From NCBI GenBank assembly GCA_963713695.1, contig CAVQMU010000005.1, positions 62,001 to 126,000 of the forward strand: DNA of 64,000 nucleotides, given 5' to 3'. Below are positions 18,467-28,087 of the stretch, piece by piece. Position numbers and translations under genes: made by a program. Numbering within the stretch: position 1 is the stretch's first letter; every line of letters begins with the position of its first letter. The notes below the pieces were generated by a model. It was not told where the DNA came from. It did not search any database and worked only from the letters and a program-made list of their open reading frames with translations. The DNA is from Rhodoblastus sp963713695. Its GTDB lineage: Bacteria > Pseudomonadota > Alphaproteobacteria > Rhizobiales > Beijerinckiaceae.

Positions 18467-19149
18467 TGGCCCGCGCGTCGCAATCTCAAAAACGCGGCAA
18501 GGCCTGTCGCCGCTTTGCCAGGTCGAATTCCGCGTTGACTGCGGTCGAATTCGCCCTGGTCATGCCGATCCTGTTGATCTTGCTGCTCGGCGGCGTGGAC
18601 CTGGTCCGCTACATCAACATGGCCCGTCAATTGACCTATCTGGCCAATTCCATGGCGACGATGATCGCCGAGCGGACCACGTCGCTCAATGGCAATGATG
18701 TCACTTTCGCCTTCAATTCGGCCCTCGTCGCCTTTCCGGAAGTCCTGAACGATCCCGCGCGCAATGGCGTGGCCTGGAACAGCTATCTCTCCTTGACACT
18801 GTCAAGCATCAAATTCACGCCGACAGTGACGGGATGTACGTCTGGCTGCACCTATACGGCGTCGGTCATGTGGAGCCTGGGCACGGTGAACAGCCGGTCC
18901 TGCGCCGTGGCCCCGTTGCCGACCGTCGACAATACGAAGCCGTCGCTTACGACGCTGCCACAGGACAGCTACACGAATGGATCGGTCATCGTGGCCGATG
19001 TCTCCTATCCCTTTGTCCCGACCGTCGGAACGAGCATCCTGCCTTCCGTCACGCTGAGCCGCACGATCTACCTGCAGCCGCGCTACATGAACAATTCACC
19101 TTACATCACCATGACAAACACCGGCGGACCCTATGGCGGGTGCTCCTGA
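18460..19149 (+). CDS. TadE/TadF-type minor pilin
   Basis: Protein of 229 residues with a basic leader and the hydrophobic segment ALTAVEFALVMPILLILLLGG carrying the conserved glutamate, then an extracytoplasmic domain with paired cysteines (GCTSGCTY). Two starts are close: ATG 18460 and ATG 18466; the latter overlaps the previous stop as TGATG and is equally likely. It probably acts with its neighbours in assembling a tight-adherence pilus. Confidence 0.85.
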   Translation: MLMARASQSQKRGKACRRFARSNSALTAVEFALVMPILLILLLGGVDLVRYINMARQLTYLANSMATMIAERTTSLNGNDVTFAFNSALVAFPEVLNDPARNGVAWNSYLSLTLSSIKFTPTVTGCTSGCTYTASVMWSLGTVNSRSCAVAPLPTVDNTKPSLTTLPQDSYTNGSVIVADVSYPFVPTVGTSILPSVTLSRTIYLQPRYMNNSPYITMTNTGGPYGGCS

Positions 19150-19181
19150 CGCCTGCCCGTTTTGAGGATTGTTTCGTCACC

Positions 19182-20637
19182 ATGAACAGCTTTTTGCAGC
19201 TTCTCCGGCGCCTGGCGCAAGATCGTCGCGGCAATGTCCTGATGCTCACCGGGTTCCTCCTGGTTCCCGTCATCGGCTTTATCGGATTTTGCGCCGATTA
19301 CGGCACCGCCCTGGCCGACAAGGCAAAACTCGACGCCGCGAGCGACGCCGCGGCCATCGTCGCGATCAACACCGCTCAAACGGTCCTGAGCGGCGGAGGC
19401 GCGTGGTCGACGGCCAATTCCCAGGCGATTGCCGCGGCGCAAGCGGCGTTTCGCGCCAACGCCGGATCGATCGCCTTCGCGGCGCTTCCAACGCCGAATG
19501 TGGCGATGCCTCAACCGACGGGGCTTCAAGTCAGCGCAACCGTTTCCTATAACACAAGCACGGCGACGCAATTCAGCAAGGTCCTGGGCATGTCGAGCAT
19601 CGCTGTCGCGGGAACCTCGGTCGCAACCCTGACCATGCCGACCTACCAGAATTATTACGTGCTTCTCGACATATCCCAGTCGATGGGCATTGCAGCGACG
19701 CCGACCGACATGGGTAATCTTTACAAGCGCAGCGCAGGACTAGGGCTATTGCGCGGCGGCTGTGTCTTCGCTTGCCACAACACACAGGAGATGGGTGCGG
19801 CAAAAGATCCCTATTCAATGGAATTTGTGGCGCATGATCCGAGCTTCGGCGCGCCGATCACTCTCAGGCTCGACTCGGCCATGTCGGCGGTGCAGGACAT
19901 GATCCTCAACGCGCAAGCCTCGCAGGCCAATTCCCAAGCCGGCGGCGGCGCCTCGAACCTGATCCAGATCGGGCTCTACACGATGAGCGGCTTTGCAGCC
20001 GTTAGCCCGACTGCCAGCGACATGCCCAGCCCGCCGACCGACCCCAACATGCTCAATATAATATCAAACCCGACTTCCAATTTCACGTCGCTCTTGCCCA
20101 TGGCGGCGACGCCGTCCTCCTCGCCGTTTACGAGTGCGACGCCAGCCGTCGATCTCGGCGACAACAATGGAAGCGTGGGTTATGGAGATTCCTATTTTTC
20201 CAATGCCCTCAATCAGTTCTATAACAACGTCCTCTCCTTGACGAACAATGGCTCCGGAGCGACCCCCGCCACGCCGCAGAATTTTGTCATTATCGTCACG
20301 GATGGCGTTGACGACGAGTATTCAACGTCGTGTACGGACACGCATTGCACCAAGGCGTTCGAACTCGACCCTCTGCGCCCAATTGAAAACCAAGGCGACT
20401 GTCGGCGTGATCTATACGACCTATAATCCGATCTACGCCAACAATGACTCGACGCAAGGGCTGGACGGCGACTATGCGGCGTTGATCGCGCCAATCTCCT
20501 CGCAGATCGCGCCGGCGCTGCAAGCCTGCGCATCGTCGCCCCTGTTCTATTTCGAGGCCAGCGACGGCCCGTCCATCACAACGGGGATGCGGCAGCTGAT
20601 GGCCAATTCCCAGCTCAAGGCCCGCTTGACCCATTGA
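19182..20637 (+). CDS. TadG-like pilus protein with von Willebrand A domain (frameshifted)
   Basis: The protein begins with a Tad-type segment (RRGNVLMLTGFLLVPVIGFIGF, then AALDAASDAAA-like packing DKAKLDAASDAAAIVA), followed by a von Willebrand A domain with metal-site motif LLDISQSMG and the strand NFVIIVTDGVDDEY. The first frame stops at 20426, but the C-terminal part (LCAQLKTKATVGVIYTTY to ARLTH) continues in another frame to 20637. Restoring one C in the CCC at 20369-20371 joins them. About 485 residues in total. It is probably an envelope-anchored adhesin or assembly factor. Confidence 0.83.
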
Positions 20638-20756
20638 GGCGGGGCTTGAGCCGGACGACGCGATTTGGGAAGCCTTGACGGGCAAACCTTAAAATCGGCG
20701 CGTTTCGGGATCACACGCATGGTTGCGCCACCATCGAACATGCGCGACAAAGGCCC

Positions 20757-22799
20757 ATGATCCCAGCGCCAGCCCCTAAAAACCTGTTTTCCTATCGCAA
20801 ATTCTGGGCGCAGCGCTTCGGCACGGCGTCTTTCCTGCCCATGTCCCGAGAGGAAATGGAGGGGCTTGGCTGGGAGTCCTGCGACATCATTCTCGTCACC
20901 GGGGACGCCTATATCGACCATCCCTCCTTCGGCATGGCCATTGTCGGCCGCCTGCTGGAAGCGCAGGGATTTCGCGTCGGCATGATCGCCCAGCCCGGCT
21001 GGAGCAGCGCGGAAGCCTTCAAACAGCTTGGAAAGCCCAATCTGTTCTTCGGCGTGACCTCGGGCAACATGGACTCGATGGTCAATCGCTACACATCCGA
21101 TCGCCGCCTGCGCCATAACGACAGCTACACGCCCAATGGCGAAGGCGGAAAACGGCCAGACCGCGCCGTGATCGTCTACGCCCAGCGCTGCCGCGAGGCT
21201 TTTCCCGATACGCCGATCGTCCTTGGCGGCATCGAGGCCTCGCTTCGCCGCATCGCCCATTACGACTACTGGTCCGACAAGATCCGCCGCTCGATCCTGC
21301 TCGACGCCAAGGCCGACCTGCTGCTTTACGGCAATGCCGAACGCGCTCTCGTCGAAGTCGCCCATCGCATCGCCAAAAAAGGCATGGCGCAGGATTTTTC
21401 CGACATTCGCGGCCTCGCTTTTACGCGCGACGCCGTTCCCGACGATTTTTTCGAGGCCCATGCCGACGACATTGACGGGGGCGACGAGGGTTCGCGGCAA
21501 TTGCCGGGGAATACCGTCGTCCGACTGCCGGCCTATGAGCAGGTAATCGCCGATCCCGAGTTTTACGCCCGCGCCTCGCGCGTGCTGCACAAGGAGAGCA
21601 ATCCCGGCAATGCGCGGCCGCTGATCCAGAAGCACGGCGACAAGAATGTCTGGTTGACCGCGCCGCCGATACCCTTGACCACGCCGGAAATGGACGCGGT
21701 CTACGACCTGCCCTACGCGCGCGCGCCGCACCCCTCCTACGAGGGCGCCAGGATCCCGGCGTGGGAGATGATCCGGCATTCCGTGACAATCATGCGCGGC
21801 TGTTTCGGGGGATGCTCGTTCTGTTCGATCACCGAGCATGAGGGGCGCATCATCCAGAGCCGGTCGGAGACCTCCATTCTCCGCGAGATCGAGACCATCC
21901 GCGACAAGGACAAGAGCTTCACCGGCATCGTCTCCGACATTGGCGGTCCCACCGCCAACATGTACCGCATGGCCTGCAAGGACGAGAAAACCGAGGCTTT
22001 GTGCAGAAAGCCGTCCTGCGTCTATCCGGAGATCTGCAAGAATTTGAACACCAGCCATGACGCGCTGATCGAGCTTTACAAGAAAGCGCGGGACATCCCC
22101 GGCGTGAAGAAGATCATGGTGGCCTCCGGCGTACGCTACGACCTTGCGGTCAAGAGCCCGGCCTATGTGCGCGAACTCGTCCGGCATCATGTCGGCGGCT
22201 ATCTGAAGATCGCGCCCGAGCATACCGAGGACGGGCCCCTGTCGAAAATGATGAAGCCGGGCATCGGCGCCTACGAAAAGTTCAAGCAGCTTTTCGATCA
22301 GGCGGCGCGCGAGGCGAAAAAGGAATATTTCCTCATCCCCTATTTCATCGCCGCCCACCCGGGCACGACGGACGAGGACATGATGCATCTCGCGCTCTGG
22401 CTCAAGCGCAACAAATATCGCGCCGACCAAGTCCAGACTTTCCTGCCCTCGCCCATGGCGCTGTCGACCGCCATGTATCATTCGGGCGTCAATCCGCTCA
22501 AACCCGTGCGGCGCGGCGGGTCGGAAAAGGTCGAGACGGTCAAGGGCCTGCGCCAGCGGCGGCTGCACAAGGCCTTTTTGCGCTATCACGACGCCGAAAA
22601 CTGGCCGCTCCTGCGCGATGCGCTAAAGGCCATGGGCCGCGCCGACCTGATCGGGCCGGGCAAGCACCAGCTCGTGCCGAACTGGCAGCCGGCGGGAACC
22701 GGCGGCAAGGGCGAGGGCCAGCGGCAGGGGCCAAGAAGTGGCCAAAGAAATGACAAGGCGCGCAAATTCCTCACAAAAGGCGTGTTTCCCGCCGGATGA
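20757..22799 (+). CDS. YgiQ-family radical SAM protein
   Basis: Large (680-residue) radical SAM protein of the UPF0313/YgiQ family. The N-terminal B12-binding-like region includes DIILVTGDAYIDHPSFG, and the cluster motif C-x3-C-x2-C is in MRGCFGGCSFCSITEHEGR. The C-terminus is a basic low-complexity tail. The family is widely conserved, but the reaction is not established. It stands alone between the Tad genes and thioredoxin. Confidence 0.95.
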   Translation: MIPAPAPKNLFSYRKFWAQRFGTASFLPMSREEMEGLGWESCDIILVTGDAYIDHPSFGMAIVGRLLEAQGFRVGMIAQPGWSSAEAFKQLGKPNLFFGVTSGNMDSMVNRYTSDRRLRHNDSYTPNGEGGKRPDRAVIVYAQRCREAFPDTPIVLGGIEASLRRIAHYDYWSDKIRRSILLDAKADLLLYGNAERALVEVAHRIAKKGMAQDFSDIRGLAFTRDAVPDDFFEAHADDIDGGDEGSRQLPGNTVVRLPAYEQVIADPEFYARASRVLHKESNPGNARPLIQKHGDKNVWLTAPPIPLTTPEMDAVYDLPYARAPHPSYEGARIPAWEMIRHSVTIMRGCFGGCSFCSITEHEGRIIQSRSETSILREIETIRDKDKSFTGIVSDIGGPTANMYRMACKDEKTEALCRKPSCVYPEICKNLNTSHDALIELYKKARDIPGVKKIMVASGVRYDLAVKSPAYVRELVRHHVGGYLKIAPEHTEDGPLSKMMKPGIGAYEKFKQLFDQAAREAKKEYFLIPYFIAAHPGTTDEDMMHLALWLKRNKYRADQVQTFLPSPMALSTAMYHSGVNPLKPVRRGGSEKVETVKGLRQRRLHKAFLRYHDAENWPLLRDALKAMGRADLIGPGKHQLVPNWQPAGTGGKGEGQRQGPRSGQRNDKARKFLTKGVFPAG

Positions 22800-22917
22800 T
22801 TGCCGGCGCGCAAGGCACGCCCTGCGCCGGCGCGCTTGACGGTTCGGCCCGCGCTACCTACTTTCCAATCAAATCCATTCAATCCGGGATTCGCCTCCCG
22901 CCTGCTGCGAGGTCTTC

Positions 22918-23238
22918 ATGTCCACCCATAAAGTTACCGACTCCTCTTTCGAGGCTGACGTGCTCAAGGCCACCGAGCCGGTCGTCGTCGATTTCTGGGC
23001 GGAATGGTGCGGCCCCTGCAAGATGATCGGCCCCTCGCTCGAGGAACTCGCCCGCGACTATGCGGGCAAGGTCAAGATCGTGAAGCTCAATGTCGACGAG
23101 AACCCGGCTGTCGCCGGAAAACTCGGGATACGCTCGATACCCACGCTGATGCTGTTCAAGGACGGCAAGCTCGCCTCGCAAAAGGTCGGCGCCGCGCCCA
23201 AGGGCGAGCTGGCCAAATGGATCAATGGCGCGATCTGA
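22918..23238 (+). CDS. trxA: Thioredoxin
   Basis: Cytoplasmic disulfide reductase of 106 residues, the typical length. The redox motif WCGPCKM follows VVVDFWAEW, and the cis-proline lies in IRSIPTLMLFKDG. An intrinsic terminator follows the stop, so it ends its own transcript. Confidence 0.97.
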   Translation: MSTHKVTDSSFEADVLKATEPVVVDFWAEWCGPCKMIGPSLEELARDYAGKVKIVKLNVDENPAVAGKLGIRSIPTLMLFKDGKLASQKVGAAPKGELAKWINGAI

Positions 23239-23260
23239 TTTTTGGCCCGCGGAAACAGAA

Positions 23261-23287
23261 AAAGCGCCCCATTCGGGGCGTTTTTTT
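23261..23287 (+). terminator. Intrinsic terminator after trxA
   Basis: AAAAGCGCCCC-ATTC-GGGGCG followed by seven T. The stem is preceded by A's that pair with the T-run, so it can act in both directions, and the minus-strand gene ending at 23286 probably uses it as well. Confidence 0.9.
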
Positions 23288-23753
23288 ATCTGTTTTGGAT
23301 GCAAAGCCTCGTGCTCTCTTTTCGATATATCTCGTCTGTGAAACCGGGATTGTTTTCGCGCGCGAGAGAAGCGGCTCGGAAAGCATCCTCCACGAGCTTG
23401 CCCGTGTAGACAAAATTTGAATCGGAATCTCGTTGCAGCTTCAAGGCGGCATCAATGGCCGCCTTTAATTCATTGGGCTCGCATTCCGGATGAGCCTTTT
23501 TGAGTTTGCCGAACGTCGCGCCGTCCCTTGCATTATCACCTTCAAATCGTATTTGAGCTACGACACGCCTGACTATCGGCAAAACCTGCGTCCGGAATTT
23601 GGCGGGGGAGCCAAACATATCACCCCGCATTTCTGTCGACTGGTTCGGAACTTCAAGCCAATTCAGTTCGTGGTGCATGCTCCAAAGATTATAGGCAGCA
23701 TCGTACAGCGGACGTCGAGATGCATTTTGAATTGCGTCTTCAATTGCGGACAT
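23286..23753 (-). CDS. Hypothetical protein
   Basis: I do not recognise this 155-residue soluble protein. It has no signal peptide or membrane helix, is mixed alpha-helical in appearance, and contains WSMHHELNWLEVP and a lysine-rich LKKAHPECEPNELKAAIDAAL segment. Its base composition is visibly richer in A and T than the genes around it, a hint of acquisition. Its start lies only 3 bases past the stop of the SDR gene on the same strand, so they could be cotranscribed. Confidence 0.65.
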   Translation of the reverse strand: MSAIEDAIQNASRRPLYDAAYNLWSMHHELNWLEVPNQSTEMRGDMFGSPAKFRTQVLPIVRRVVAQIRFEGDNARDGATFGKLKKAHPECEPNELKAAIDAALKLQRDSDSNFVYTGKLVEDAFRAASLARENNPGFTDEIYRKESTRLCIQNR

Positions 23754-23756
23754 GCG

Positions 23757-24506
23757 CTATTTCCTCTTGACCGCGAGCGGGCCGCTGGCCTGGCAGGTCG
23801 GCATCATCTCGAGGCTGTTGATGTTGACATGCGGGGGCAACGAGACGAGCCAGGCCACGGTCTCCGCTATATCCTCCGGCGTCAGCGATTGCGTCCCCTC
23901 ATAGACCTGCGCCGCCTTGGATTCGTCGCCGGCAAAGCGCACTTTCGAAAATTCCGAGCCCGTGACCATGCCCGGCTCGATATTGGTGACGCGGACATTC
24001 CTGCCGACGAGATCGGCGCGCAGGTTGAGCGAGAACTGTTTGACGAAGGCTTTCGTGCCGCCATAGACGTGGCCGCCGGGATAGGGATAGTCGCCGGCGA
24101 TCGAGCCGAGATTGACGATCAGCCCGTCGTCGCGCTCGACCATTTGCGGCAGCACGGCGCGGGTCAGGTGGATGAGGCCGGTGACATTGGTGGCGATCAT
24201 CTGGTCCCACTGGCCGAGATCGGCCTCCCAGGCGGGAGAAAGTCCCAGGGCGAGACCGGCATTGTTCACCAGCACGTCAATCCGCCGCCAATCCTCGGGA
24301 AGCGAAGGCACGAATTCGGCGATGGCTTTCACGTCGGTCATGTCGAGCGGCGCGGCATAAAGGTTTTTGCCGAGCTCATCGGCCAGCGCCTTGAGCCGTT
24401 CGGCGCGCCGTCCCGTGGCGATGACGCGATGACCGTCCCGGATGAACCGCCGGGCGAACGCGGCGCCGAAGCCAGCGGTCGCGCCCGTGACGAAAATGGT
24501 TTTCAT
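23757..24506 (-). CDS. SDR-family NAD(P)-dependent oxidoreductase (YdfG-like)
   Basis: Classical short-chain dehydrogenase of 249 residues. The cofactor motif TGATAGFG is near the N-terminus with an R-R pair after the second strand (ATGRRAERL) suggesting NADP. NNAG, a serine in NLGSIAGD and YGGTK form the catalytic set. It resembles 3-hydroxy acid dehydrogenase YdfG (serine/malonic semialdehyde reduction), which is inference. The ATG at 24506 is chosen because the conserved protein begins MKTIFVTGATAG; the open frame continues upstream without similarity. Confidence 0.9.
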   Translation of the reverse strand: MKTIFVTGATAGFGAAFARRFIRDGHRVIATGRRAERLKALADELGKNLYAAPLDMTDVKAIAEFVPSLPEDWRRIDVLVNNAGLALGLSPAWEADLGQWDQMIATNVTGLIHLTRAVLPQMVERDDGLIVNLGSIAGDYPYPGGHVYGGTKAFVKQFSLNLRADLVGRNVRVTNIEPGMVTGSEFSKVRFAGDESKAAQVYEGTQSLTPEDIAETVAWLVSLPPHVNINSLEMMPTCQASGPLAVKRK

Positions 24507-24671
24507 GACGTTTCCAAAGTCTGCTATGGCCGAAGCGTCGCGCGCCGGCTCTTGCAGGAAATCATATAGGCGGGGTCGCCGGCAAATGGATAGACGCAAA
24601 CCGTGACCGAATGACGCGGCCGATAGATCCGGCAACTCGCGGGCCGCCGGATCTATCATTTTTCGCGGCGC

Positions 24672-24790
24672 TCAGCGGCGATGCCCGTGTCCGCCATGGC
24701 CGCCGCCATGATGGCCGTGTCCGCCGCGGTGTCCGCCGCCGTGATGGCCGCCGTGTCCGTGATGCGGGTGGCCGCCACGATTTCGGAGCG
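24672..24790. repeat. Degenerate tandem repeat encoding the His/Gly tail
   Basis: Short units related to CCGTGTCCGCC and CCATGATGGCC recur through this stretch and encode GGH/GHG units on the minus strand. The repeat is codon-based and in frame. Confidence 0.6.
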
Positions 24791-25139
24791 GGCGTCCGTG
24801 ATGCCCCGCGAAACCATGTCCGTGCCCGCCACGACGCCAGCCGTGACCACCCCAGCCGCCGCGATGCGGCACGGCCCATCCGCGCCAGCCGTGACCGCCG
24901 CCCCAGCCCAGGCCATCACGCCAGGCATAGCCGCACCAGTACCAGCCGGGTCCGCGCCAACCGTCCCAGTACCAGCAATAGACTTTGCCATTCCAGACGA
25001 AATCCGTCTTTTCGACCAGGTTCTGCGAGGCGAGCGCGGCGGCCGGCCCGGAGAGCGGCGCGGCGCCCGCGGATTTCGGCAAGGCCGAGAGAGCGGCGAG
25101 TTCAAGCAAAACGATCGACGTCCTGAGAAAACGATGCAT
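24672..25139 (-). CDS. Secreted histidine/glycine-rich protein
   Basis: Protein of 155 residues with a signal peptide (cleavage near SAGAA) and a short mature core containing tryptophan, tyrosine and two cysteines (VYCWYWDGW, WYWCGYAW). The C-terminal half consists almost only of His and Gly (HGGHHGGGHRGGHGHH). Such tails bind Ni2+, Zn2+ or Cu2+ in vitro in other proteins, so metal buffering in the periplasm is possible but not shown. It is followed upstream by another secreted protein gene on the same strand. Confidence 0.7.
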   Translation of the reverse strand: MHRFLRTSIVLLELAALSALPKSAGAAPLSGPAAALASQNLVEKTDFVWNGKVYCWYWDGWRGPGWYWCGYAWRDGLGWGGGHGWRGWAVPHRGGWGGHGWRRGGHGHGFAGHHGRPLRNRGGHPHHGHGGHHGGGHRGGHGHHGGGHGGHGHRR

Positions 25140-25189
25140 GACAATTCTCCTTCTCGAGTTCGGCCCGCGCCAAACGCATCGGGCCTGGT

Positions 25190-25525
25190 TCAGCGGCCGA
25201 TTTCGCGGCTGACGCCGTTTTCCTGCTGGTTCAGCGAGCGCTGTTCGGCGCGCGTGATGTGGCCGTGGCGCTGCGCCGCGGCGAAGCGCTCCTCGCGACG
25301 CATGAAACGATCTTGCGCGTGCAGCTTGTGGGCCTGCCCAGGCGTGATCTCGCCCGCGCGCAGTTCCCTGTGAATGCGATGATTCTGATGCGCCAGGCGA
25401 TGGTTGACCTCGGCGCGGCGGGGATGGCGCTGGGTCCATGTCGAGGCCGAGGCCGTTTCCGCCAGTCCGAGGAAGGCGACGAGGGCGGCGGCGGCGACGC
25501 CGATAGTCTTGCGGGCAAGGGTCAT
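25190..25525 (-). CDS. Secreted histidine/arginine-rich hypothetical protein
   Basis: Protein of 111 residues with a clear signal peptide (cleavage near ETASA). The mature part is a highly charged, probably helical region with many histidines, arginines and glutamines (RLAHQNHRIHRELRAGEI, SLNQQENGVSREIG). I recall similar short periplasmic proteins in proteobacteria without a function. It precedes the His/Gly-rich gene on the same strand, about 50 bases away. Confidence 0.75.
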   Translation of the reverse strand: MTLARKTIGVAAAALVAFLGLAETASASTWTQRHPRRAEVNHRLAHQNHRIHRELRAGEITPGQAHKLHAQDRFMRREERFAAAQRHGHITRAEQRSLNQQENGVSREIGR

Positions 25526-25634
25526 TCTGGTCTCCTTCGATCAGGCGCCGTCTGTGCGCCAGTGAGGGAGACAATGAAGCGAGGCGACTGAACCGGAACA
25601 AAACGACTTGTTCATCAGCGGTTTAGCTTGCCCG

Positions 25635-26303
25635 TCACCATAGGCCGGGAATCAGCCGCCATGTGCGGGCGCGATAGGCTTCATAGTCGACGCCGAATTC
25701 GGAGAGCAGCAGGCGCTCTTCCGAAAAAATGCGCGCGACAAGCGGCGGGATCAGCAGCGCCGTGACGAGAACGCCGAGGCCCGAGCGAAACGCCAGCGAC
25801 CAGCCGAGCGAAAAGAGGAAGGCCCCGACATAAGAGGGGTTGCGGATGTGCGCGTAAATCCCGGTGGTGACCAGGGCGTGGCCCGGCTGGATCGCCACAA
25901 GGCCGGAGAAACGGTCACCCAGCACAGCCACCGGCCACAGCCGCAGAAAGCCGCCGAGGACGAAAAGCGCGACGCCGAACCAGCGCAAAGCATCGCCGTC
26001 AAGCGTCCAGAATTCCGCGTGATCGCTCCAGGCGGGCAAAAACCCATTGGCGAGGCCAAGGACGCCGAAAGCTGCGAGCACCCAGCGGTTGCCGCGATCC
26101 TCGCGCTTGCCGGGGCTGATATTGCCGCCGCAGAAAAGCGAGGCGATGACGATTGCGAGGAACGTCAGCGCCAGCGCGGAAAGGGCGGAATTGGCAAGGA
26201 AGGGCGCAATCCCCGCCTCGCCCCACACGGCCAGGCCAAAATAGGCCGCAGAGCTGACAAGGACGGCAATGACGCGCGCAAGAGATGGCGGCGGCGCGCG
26301 CAC
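25635..26303 (-). CDS. Isoprenylcysteine carboxyl methyltransferase-family membrane protein
   Basis: Integral membrane protein of 222 residues with about five hydrophobic helices. The C-terminal SAM-binding signature TTGIYAHIRNPSYVGAF followed by FSEERLLLSEFG is that of the ICMT/PEMT superfamily. In bacteria such proteins methylate small or lipid substrates; the substrate here is unknown. It lies 7 bases after the fmdB-like gene stop on the same strand, so the two may be cotranscribed. Confidence 0.88.
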   Translation of the reverse strand: MRAPPPSLARVIAVLVSSAAYFGLAVWGEAGIAPFLANSALSALALTFLAIVIASLFCGGNISPGKREDRGNRWVLAAFGVLGLANGFLPAWSDHAEFWTLDGDALRWFGVALFVLGGFLRLWPVAVLGDRFSGLVAIQPGHALVTTGIYAHIRNPSYVGAFLFSLGWSLAFRSGLGVLVTALLIPPLVARIFSEERLLLSEFGVDYEAYRARTWRLIPGLW

Positions 26304-26310
26304 AGAACGC

Positions 26311-26538
26311 CTAGCCGAACATCGCCGCGCCCGGGCATGAGGCGCATCCCGGCCCGGCGCCGGCGTTGGAACAGGCCGGCGCCTCGCTATCGCCGCCCTT
26401 GGCCGGTGAAGCGATCAGCGACAATTGCTGCTCGAGTTCGACGGCGCCGCAGCTTGGGCAGGCCGGCTCCTCGCCAGAACGCACCAGGGTCTGAAAATTC
26501 TCGCCGCATTTCTTGCAGGCATAGCTGTAGATCGGCAT
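26311..26538 (-). CDS. FmdB-family zinc ribbon protein
   Basis: Small protein of 75 residues starting MPIYSYACKKCGENF, the signature of the FmdB putative regulatory family, with CKKC and CPSC as zinc ligands. A second cysteine group near the C-terminus (GPGCASCPG) is less usual. FmdB proteins were first linked to formamidase/amidase operons, but their role is unproven; none of those genes is here. The ATG at 26538 is fixed by the family N-terminus. Confidence 0.9.
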   Translation of the reverse strand: MPIYSYACKKCGENFQTLVRSGEEPACPSCGAVELEQQLSLIASPAKGGDSEAPACSNAGAGPGCASCPGAAMFG

Positions 26539-26609
26539 GGGAACCTCGGCGAACGATGATGCTGCCTCTGAATAAAGCAGAAAAACAAGCGCTTCAACGG
26601 CAAAAGCGG

Positions 26610-28087
26610 CTAGATGGCCTGCGGCAGGGTTTCCGCCGCCTGCGCCGCGGTTTCGACGCCCAGTTCGGGAAAGGCGATGATGCGGCCCTGCCGAAAGTCG
26701 GTGCGGACGACGATGGAATCGGTCTGCTCCAGCTGGCCGAGGATGCGCCGGGCGCGGCCCGGCGAATGGCTGCCGAAGAACAAGGCGATCCGGTCGTCGC
26801 CGGGACAGGATTGCGCTGTGACGGCGGCGCGGGCGAGCAGGAGGAACACGCCCTGCAGGTCGGCGGGCAGGCGCAGGGCCTGATCGACGGCGCGTCCCCA
26901 AAGGTCTTCGTCGACCTCGTCGGGATAGGCCAGTTTCGCGCGCAAAATCGTCAGGCGGCGGCGAAAGGCTTCAAGATCGGGCGTTCGCGCGCCGAGCCGC
27001 CGGATGCGGCAGCGCAGCAGAAAGTCGCGATGGAGCGCCGCGACCGGCTGGAAGGCGGAAGCGGCGTCATCGAGCAATTGCGCGATGATGTCGTCGATCG
27101 CCTCTTCGCGTTCGGCGTCGGTCAGTTCGGGCAAGGGAGCGGCGACATAATCAGGCGGGGCGCCCGTTCGATGCGGGCGATCAGGTCCTGCGCATCTCCC
27201 GGGGCTCGGCGGGGCCGAGGCGGCGGCGGGGCATAGTCCCCGGCGAAAATCAGCTCCTGCAACTCCGCGCCGGCCGAGGCGGCGGGGAGCGGCAGCAGTT
27301 TTGGCGCGGCGCCGCGATCCGCCGTCTCCACTGGCCCTATGCGGATGGGCTGGGGACGGCGGGCGATGGCCGGCCCAAGGCCGATGAAGGCGCCGCGCTC
27401 GAGATCGCGGAAGGCTTCGGCTTGCCGGCGCTCCATGCCCAGGAGGTCGGCGGCCCTGATCATGTCGATATCGAGAAAGGTTCGCCCCATCAAAAAATTG
27501 GAAGCTTCGGCCGCAACGTTCTTGGCGAGCTTGGCGAGGCGCTGGGTGGCTATGACGCCTGCAAGGCCGCGCTTTCGCCCGCGGCACATCAGGTTGGTCA
27601 TGGCGACGAGGCTCATTTTCCGCGCTTCGTCCGAAGCGTCTCCCGAGACGGCGGGAGCGAAGAGTTGCGCCTCGTCCACCACCACCAGCGCCGGAAACCA
27701 CATGTCGCGGTCGCAGTCGAACAGCGCGTTGAGAAATTGCGCGGCGCAGCGCAATTGCGAATCGACTTCCAGTTCTTCCAGATTGAGCACGACGGAGACG
27801 CGATGCCGGCGCACCCGCGCCGCAATGGCCGGGAGATCGCGCTCGCATTCGGCGGCATCGAGAATCAGATGGCCGTAATATTCGCCCAGCGCGACGTAAT
27901 CGCCTTCGGGATCAATGACGATCTGCTGCACGAGCCGGGCGCTCTGCTCCAGCAGGCGTCGCAGGAGATGCGATTTCCCCGATCCGGAATTGCCCTGCAC
28001 CAGCAGGCGCGTGGCGAGCAGTTCCTCAAGATCGATCAGCGCCGGGTTGCCCGCGCCCAACGTCCCAATATCGATTGCTGCGCGCAT
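26610..28087 (-). CDS. HerA-like ATPase with DUF87-type domain (frameshifted)
   Basis: RecA-fold ATPase with Walker A GNSGSGKSH and Walker B ALVVVDEAQLF, resembling HerA/VirB4-type DNA-translocating ATPases. The first frame stops near 27124 after PLPCPN, and the C-terminal region (PDYVAAPLPELTDAEREEAID onward to 26610) continues in another frame; restoring one G in the GGGG at 27157-27160 joins them into about 492 residues. GGGGAG precedes the ATG at 28087. No NurA nuclease or defence partner is adjacent, so its role is unclear. Confidence 0.8.

Noticed and set aside
20547..22589. Minus-strand frame of 680 codons antisense to the YgiQ gene
   Set aside because: The plus-strand protein has a clear radical SAM motif; the antisense frame has none.
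24660..24790. Short repeats that could suggest a CRISPR array
   Set aside because: The units are 10-12 bases, have no unique spacers and are in-frame codons of a His/Gly tail.
26610..28087. HerA-like ATPase as part of an antiviral or DNA-end-processing system
   Set aside because: No NurA, Sir2, DUF4297 or other partner gene lies beside it; the neighbours are mmsA and an FmdB-like gene.
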